Notes under the pieces: generated by a model
The model's database searches: none
What the model saw: only the letters and a program-made list of their open reading frames with translations
Told to the model about the DNA's origin: nothing
Translations under genes and position numbers: made by a program
NCBI GenBank assembly: GCA_965371245.1
Contig: CBDUXT010000062.1
Location: forward strand, 1-36,347
Source of the DNA: CBDUXT01 sp965371245
GTDB taxonomy: Bacteria > Planctomycetota > Phycisphaerae > UBA1845
DNA length: 36,347 nt
Direction: 5' to 3'
Shown here: piece after piece, positions 31,987 through 36,347 of the stretch
Layout of the letters: each line of letters begins with the position of its first letter
How positions within the stretch are numbered: the stretch's first letter is position 1

Positions 31987-32268
31987 ATGAAGAGCAGGAA
32001 TCGAGTACTGACATTGATGGGCGCGGGCGTCGCGCTCGTCTTAGGAGCCGCGCAAGAACAAGTTCCACAGATTCCTCATGAAACGAGCCTGTTTGAAAGG
32101 CTTTCCCAATACGAATTGTGTACTTTATTCTTGCCCGCGCACTTACAGACTGGATGTCTGACGCCCTCGGACGTTCAGAGCATTGCCCAGGGCCAGTTGA
32201 TCTCGTTTATCAACGCCCTGATTAACACCGGCACCAGCGACGCCATCCGCGGGGCGCTCGGCGGCTGA
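31987..32268 (+). CDS. Small secreted protein, function unknown
   Basis: This 93-residue protein has a signal peptide (MKSRNRVLTLMGAGVALVLGAA, cut before QEQ). The mature part has only two cysteines (C45 and C57) and an amphipathic C-terminal helix (DVQSIAQGQLISFINALINTG). I recognise no family. It lies 39 bp after the CxxC lipoprotein on the same strand and may close the metal operon. It could be a small envelope or assembly factor. Coding is supported by the signal peptide and the spacing. Confidence 0.55.
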   Translation: MKSRNRVLTLMGAGVALVLGAAQEQVPQIPHETSLFERLSQYELCTLFLPAHLQTGCLTPSDVQSIAQGQLISFINALINTGTSDAIRGALGG

Positions 32269-32493
32269 ACGCAACGGGTCAGGCGCGCGGTTTACAAGCG
32301 AGGCCCGGCATGAACGAAGTTTTAGCCCGCGATGTGGCAGGCGCTGTAAACGCAAGATTACGTGGGACGGTCGTCGCGCTGCTTGTAGTGGCCGTCACCT
32401 GTCCCTCACGAAAACCTCATCCGGACAGAGAGCATCCGTAAACAGTTGATTATCGGAGCATGAAGACCCACCACGGACCGGCTCTTTGAGGAA

Positions 32494-32521
32494 GTGTCTG
32501 AGCACGAGTGTCTGAGCACGG
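32494..32521 (+). repeat. 14-bp tandem duplication before the transposase frame
   Basis: GTGTCTGAGCACGA (32494-32507) is followed directly by GTGTCTGAGCACGG (32508-32521). The second copy supplies the GTG that opens the transposase frame. Confidence 0.8.
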
Positions 32522-33542
32522 ACGTCCGGCGCTCAAGACAGACGATCCGGGTTGCCGTCAATCAAGCGGCTGCGTTTGGCTGCCCTCATGTTCCCAAAAC
32601 GGACATCTTTTAGTTCCAGCAAGTGGTGACGCGAAATCGGATGCTCCGATAATCAGGTGGTTCTCGGGACCGCGAGGACCGGATGGCATTTTCGTGAGGG
32701 ACAGGCGTTCCGTACTTGTCATCGTCGAGCCCCAGACCGTCGTCCGATGGCACCAGCAGGGCTTCCGGCTGTACTGGCGATGGAAGTCGCGCCGCGGGAA
32801 GCCAGGCCGACCGCAGGTCGCCGCCGAGATCCGCGAGCTGATCCGTCGCATGTCCCGCGAGAACCCACTTTGGGGCACACCACGCATTCAATCGGAACTC
32901 GCGCTGCTCGGGCACGACATGTCCAGAGCGACCATCGACAAGTACAGGGTCCGCCATCGCCGACCGCCGTCGCAAACATGGCGAACCTTCTTGGACAACC
33001 ATGCCAAGGACATCGTCGCGATCGACTTCTTCACGGTACCGACCGCCACGTTCCGTGTGTTGTATTGCTTCATCATGCTTCGCCATGATCGGCGCACCGT
33101 GGTGCACTTCAACGTCACCACCAACCCGACGGCTCAGTGGACCGCACAACAGGTCATCGAGGCCTTCCCCGGCGACGAGGCACCTCGGTTCATCCTCCGC
33201 GATCGCGACGGGATCTACGGACAAGCCTTCCGCGATCGCGTCGAGCACATGGGCATCGAGGAAGTCATCACGGCCCCTCGCTCGCCCTGGCAAACCCCAT
33301 ACGTCGAAAGAATCATCGGCTCGATTCGGCGCGAATGCCTCGACAACGTGATCGTTATCAACGAACGCCATCTACGCCGCATCCTCTCTGATTACTTCGT
33401 CTACTATCACGAGTCACGCGCTCATCTCGGCCTGGATCGCAACGCGCCGGTGCCAAGTCGTGTCGAACCTCCGTCGGAAGGAAAGGTCGTCGCGATACCA
33501 CAAGTCGGCGGTCTACATCATCGCTACTGCCGCGCGGCCTAA
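32508..33542 (+). CDS. rve-type (DDE) integrase/transposase, N-terminal part doubtful
   Basis: This is a DDE transposase with an integrase core (rve). From about residue 68 the sequence is a good member: VIVEPQTVVRWHQQGFRLYWRWKSRRG, then NPLWGTPRIQSEL. The catalytic core has D173 (AIDFF), D232/D234 (RDRDGIYG) and E267 (TPYVERIIGSIRRECLD), ending in YHESRAHLGLDRNAP. Residues 1-67 do not match the usual N-terminal region (a helix-turn-helix or FWVLLSRVW-like stretch). The expected signal may sit in another frame near 32657-32700 (VVLGTARTGWHFREG), which suggests an N-terminal frameshift. I found no inverted termini. The gene marks the right edge of the metal island. The product is probably inactive or shortened. 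Confidence 0.75.
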   Translation: MSEHGRPALKTDDPGCRQSSGCVWLPSCSQNGHLLVPASGDAKSDAPIIRWFSGPRGPDGIFVRDRRSVLVIVEPQTVVRWHQQGFRLYWRWKSRRGKPGRPQVAAEIRELIRRMSRENPLWGTPRIQSELALLGHDMSRATIDKYRVRHRRPPSQTWRTFLDNHAKDIVAIDFFTVPTATFRVLYCFIMLRHDRRTVVHFNVTTNPTAQWTAQQVIEAFPGDEAPRFILRDRDGIYGQAFRDRVEHMGIEEVITAPRSPWQTPYVERIIGSIRRECLDNVIVINERHLRRILSDYFVYYHESRAHLGLDRNAPVPSRVEPPSEGKVVAIPQVGGLHHRYCRAA

Positions 33543-34014
33543 CGGCCAAACCTGCCCACCACTGACCACCAATCTGCATCGCCATCACCGAGTTCGGCGC
33601 CACCGCCGTGCGCTGACGGCGCGTTGTTCGAGTCTGCCCGTCTCTGGCGATGCCAGAACAGAACCGACATGTCGAACACCGCGCCCCCACTGCGCACGGA
33701 TCGAATATTCAGGAACGACAGCGGTCACCGGCCACGCCTCAACACGGGCATAGTAGAGCCTAAAGTTACAGTTGAGTTTCGGGTTGACTCGGAAGGCCGG
33801 TTCTGCTATACGTTACTACAAGAAACTCCAGTAGCTAAGTGGGGGCACAGCCTAAACCGCTATCAAGCGTTCCGCACACGCTGGGGTCTTGCAACCATCT
33901 GGGTAGGGGAACGAGGTCATGATCATCTTCGCGGGGGTGCGTGGATACGCCACACGACAGCATTTCCACGACCGGGGCGGCGTTCGCGCTATTGCGCATG
34001 CGGGCGCCCATAAC
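33543..34014. other. Gene-free region before the Cys-rich protein gene
   Basis: This is about 470 bp without a supported gene; short open frames here show no family pattern. From about 33760 to 33840 it becomes noticeably A/T-richer than its surroundings and contains a good promoter candidate (33784-33812). The transposase right terminus may lie in the first ~100 bp but could not be identified. Confidence 0.5.
33784..33812 (+). promoter_or_regulatory. Candidate sigma-70 promoter of the Cys-rich repeat protein gene
   Basis: TTGACT (33784-33789) and TATACG (33807-33812) are spaced exactly 17 bp in a locally A/T-richer stretch. The start codon at 34015 is about 200 bp downstream. Confidence 0.45.
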
Positions 34015-36347
34015 ATGCGGTTCGCGTGGTTGTTCGGTCCGGCGGTGTGGGCAGCCGTTGTCGCTGCGCCCGTTGCGCGCGCTCAAGTTATCTTTGAAGA
34101 ATTCACCGAGGCGAAGGCATCTGGGGGGGTGACCGCCTTAGCTGTTTCTACACCCGCCGGCACGGTCCAAGATGATCTACTCATCGCTGCCGTGGCTACG
34201 GACGGTGATCAGTCGGCATCACTCGCACCGCCCGCCGGCGAGGGATGGATCCAGATCGACGTCGGCCAGGGCGCCGGTGCCGTGACGCTCGGCGTATGGT
34301 ACAAGCTCGCGGGGGCCGCGGAGTCACCGACACATCAGTGGACCTGGGCTGGAGCAGAACAAGCGTACGCTTGGATGATGCGATTCACCAATCATGACAT
34401 CACTAGCCCTATTGATGTCTCAGCCAGTGCTACAGGAACGACTGCCGCGCCAACCTGTCCCTCCATCACGACGACAGTTGCCAATACATTGATCCTGCGC
34501 ATTGGTGGATTCGATCGCGATCGCATCACGGTCGATAGCCCGGGACTTGCCGGGCATACGCCGATCACTATGGACTTTAGCAACACGGGCGGGGCCGGCT
34601 GCTCGGGAGGTGCGGGCTTCGTAACCCAGCCTGTCGCCGGCGCGAGCGGTACGGCCGATTTCGCGCTGACCGCCTCGGAGCAGTTTCGAACGGTTACGCT
34701 TGCGATCGCGCCCGGCCTATGCGTGGTTAACGCGGACTGCGACGACGGAAACCCGTGTACCAGCGATGTGTGCGATCCGCCCACCGGTGATCCGATCACG
34801 GGGTGTCTGAACACGCCTCTCGTCGTGGGAACCGCGTGCCCGGACGACGGCGTGGGGTGCACGACAGACGAATGCGATGGGGCCGGCACTTGCGCGCACA
34901 CGCCGGTCGATACCAACTGCAATGACGGCGTGGGCTGCACGGACGACACGTGCGATGCGCTGCTGGACTGCCAGTTCACGCTCAACAACGCCAACTGCAA
35001 CGACCTCGTCGGCTGTACGAACGACACGTGCGATGCGCTGCTCGATTGCCAGTTCACGCCGATCGACGCCAACTGCAACGACGGGTTTACGTGCACGACC
35101 GACACTTGCGACGGGGTGCTCGATTGTCAGTTCGCGCCGGTGAACAGCAACTGCGACGACGCGAATCCGTGTACTAGCGAGGTGTGCGACCCGGCTACCG
35201 GTGCACCGGGTACCGGGTGTCTGAACCCGAACCTGTTGTCGGGAACGGCGTGCCCGGACGACAGCGTCGCCTGTACCGTAGACGAGTGCGATGGCGCCGG
35301 GACATGCGCGCACACGCCGATCGACACCAACTGCAACGACCTCGTCGGCTGTACGAACGACACGTGCGATGCGCTTCTCGATTGCCAGTTCACGCCGGTC
35401 GATGCCAACTGCAACGACCTCGTCGGCTGTACGGACGACACGTGCGATGCGCTGCTCGATTGCCAGTTCACGCCGGTCAACGCCAACTGTGACGACGGGT
35501 TTACGTGTACGACCGACACCTGCGACGGGGTGCTCGATTGTCAGTTCGCGCCGGTGAACAGCAACTGCGACGACGCGAATCCGTGTACTAGCGAGGTGTG
35601 CGACCCGGCTACGGGTGCGCCGCTTACCGGGTGCCTGAACCCGAACCTGCTGTTGGGAACGGCGTGCCCGGACGACAGCGTCGCCTGTACGGTAGACGAA
35701 TGCGATGGGGCCGGGACGTGCGCGCACACACCGTTTGACGGCAACTGCAACGACGCTGTGAGTTGTACACTCGATACGTGCGATCCGATCCTCGATTGCG
35801 TGTTCACGCCGATCGACGCCAACTGTGACGACGGCGTGGCCTGTACGATCAACACGTGCGATGCGGCGTTGGATTGTATGTTCCCGACGGACGACACGTT
35901 CTGTGATGACGCCACGTTCTGCAACGGTTCGGAGACGTGCGATCCGGTTCTGGATTGCCAAGCCGGGACGCTCCCCTGTCTGCCTGCGGAGTTCTGCAAC
36001 GAGACCACCGACACGTGCGACGAGTGCGTGATCAGTTGTGACGATGGCGTGGCCTGCACCGTAGACACCTGCGTCGGGGGTAGCTGCGTCTTCACGCCGG
36101 TCGATAGCAACTGTAACGACGGCGTGGGCTGCACGGACGACACGTGCGATGCGTTGCTCGGCTGCCAGTTTACGCCCGACAACGCCAACTGCAACGACCT
36201 CGTCGGCTGTACGATCGATACCTGCGATGCGCTGCTGGACTGCCAGTTCACGCCCAACAACGCCAACTGTGACGACTTCGTCGGCTGCACGGACGACACG
36301 TGCGATGCGCTGCTGGACTGCCAGTTCACGCCCAACAACGCCAACTG
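34015..36347 (+). CDS. Secreted Cys-rich repeat protein (Dicty_CTDC-like repeats), 3' end outside window
   Basis: This is a predicted very large exported surface or extracellular protein. A signal peptide MRFAWLFGPAVWAAVVAAPVARA is cut before QV. Residues about 24-235 form a beta-rich region of unknown type (LLIAAVATDG, VWYKLAGAAESPT). From about residue 238 the chain consists of ~24-residue repeats of pattern NCNDxxxCTxDxCDxxxxCxFTP, similar to slime-mould CTDC repeats. These are frequent in planctomycete and myxobacterial surface proteins. A longer unit (138 residues) recurs at DNA positions 34738, 35152 and 35566. The frame is open to the window end, 777 codons so far. An in-frame ATG at 33919 exists, but the signal peptide fits 34015. 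The cysteines probably form disulfides outside the cell. Function unknown. Confidence 0.85.
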   Translation, partial: MRFAWLFGPAVWAAVVAAPVARAQVIFEEFTEAKASGGVTALAVSTPAGTVQDDLLIAAVATDGDQSASLAPPAGEGWIQIDVGQGAGAVTLGVWYKLAGAAESPTHQWTWAGAEQAYAWMMRFTNHDITSPIDVSASATGTTAAPTCPSITTTVANTLILRIGGFDRDRITVDSPGLAGHTPITMDFSNTGGAGCSGGAGFVTQPVAGASGTADFALTASEQFRTVTLAIAPGLCVVNADCDDGNPCTSDVCDPPTGDPITGCLNTPLVVGTACPDDGVGCTTDECDGAGTCAHTPVDTNCNDGVGCTDDTCDALLDCQFTLNNANCNDLVGCTNDTCDALLDCQFTPIDANCNDGFTCTTDTCDGVLDCQFAPVNSNCDDANPCTSEVCDPATGAPGTGCLNPNLLSGTACPDDSVACTVDECDGAGTCAHTPIDTNCNDLVGCTNDTCDALLDCQFTPVDANCNDLVGCTDDTCDALLDCQFTPVNANCDDGFTCTTDTCDGVLDCQFAPVNSNCDDANPCTSEVCDPATGAPLTGCLNPNLLLGTACPDDSVACTVDECDGAGTCAHTPFDGNCNDAVSCTLDTCDPILDCVFTPIDANCDDGVACTINTCDAALDCMFPTDDTFCDDATFCNGSETCDPVLDCQAGTLPCLPAEFCNETTDTCDECVISCDDGVACTVDTCVGGSCVFTPVDSNCNDGVGCTDDTCDALLGCQFTPDNANCNDLVGCTIDTCDALLDCQFTPNNANCDDFVGCTDDTCDALLDCQFTPNNAN
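34738..35979 (+). repeat. 414-bp (138-codon) super-repeat, three units
   Basis: Units start at 34738, 35152 and 35566. Each opens with a TGCGACGAC block followed by an (A/G)ATCCGTGTACTAGCGA-like segment and CCCGGACGACAGCG-like words at the same offset. Units 1 and 2 are highly similar throughout. Unit 3 diverges after about 35850. The smaller ~24-codon Cys repeat lies within each unit. Confidence 0.7.

Noticed and set aside
33624..34013. 129-residue plus frame between transposase and Cys-rich gene
   Set aside because: No signal peptide, domain or ribosome site. It covers the A/T-richer promoter-like region and ends at the next gene.
34392..36344. Long minus-strand open frames coding repetitive RIARV/VVAVGVDRRE- and SSSASHVSSVQP-like proteins
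   Set aside because: They lie opposite the Cys-rich repeat gene and exist because its biased, repeated codons contain no stops on the other strand. No signal peptide, ribosome site or family motif supports them, and the plus frame has a signal peptide and conserved Cys spacing.

Overview
The window is GC-rich and densely coded on both strands. It looks like a planctomycete-type bacterium (Planctomycetota, possibly Phycisphaerae-like). The signs are an exported protein with a prepilin-type FTLIELLVV leader, a very long secreted Cys-rich repeat protein, palindromic dispersed repeats between genes, many GTG/TTG starts, and solitary housekeeping genes in mixed order. The lineage call is an inference from gene style; no rRNA or tRNA gene is visible.

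Layout. Positions 1-60 are G-homopolymer sequence, probably a contig edge. Positions 493-3158 carry a tight operon: ABC ATPase, ABC-2 permease, and a membrane-anchored endonuclease/exonuclease/phosphatase-fold protein. Positions 3404-7597 (minus strand) carry a lipid-linked sugar flippase, a PTS IIA (PtsN-like) protein, a pseudopilin-like protein and smpB. Positions 7766-11193 carry an ECF sigma factor, its zinc-finger anti-sigma factor, and a 700-residue exported PDZ protein. Positions 11478-18000 carry mutM, thyX (minus), a type I phosphodiesterase/alkaline-phosphatase-superfamily protein, a convergent and overlapping VKOR-DsbA fusion (minus), and a GSAM-like class III aminotransferase whose Schiff-base lysine position is a glutamate (minus). 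Positions 18261-21145 carry panB, a DUF151 bifunctional-nuclease gene and a GHMP kinase of L-arabinokinase type.

Positions 21157-33542 look like an acquired heavy-metal island. It starts with a 5'-truncated FtsX permease remnant and ends with an rve-type transposase. Inside are a His-rich secreted metal-binding protein, a 68-residue twin-arginine-like protein, a TolC-family lipoprotein, a CusB-like adaptor carrying eight heavy-metal-binding modules plus a DUF3347-like tail, a CusA-like RND pump with a Cys/His-containing insert, a lipoprotein with four CxxC motifs, and a small secreted protein. Between the adaptor and the pump sits a four-helix-bundle (S23-like) gene enclosed by long imperfect inverted repeats. 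It reads as a separate small element inserted in the efflux operon. The inferred logic is that secreted and adaptor-borne modules capture Cu/Ag-type ions in the periplasm and hand them to the RND pump for export through the TolC channel.

From 34015 to the window end runs one open frame for a secreted Cys-rich protein. It has a beta-rich N-terminal part followed by ~24-residue Cys repeats, organised into a 138-codon super-repeat; it continues beyond the window.

The non-coding space holds at least two palindromic repeat families: a two-hairpin composite bounded by CAGAGC/GCTCTG, and a 142-bp inverted-repeat element. There is also a short dispersed repeat.
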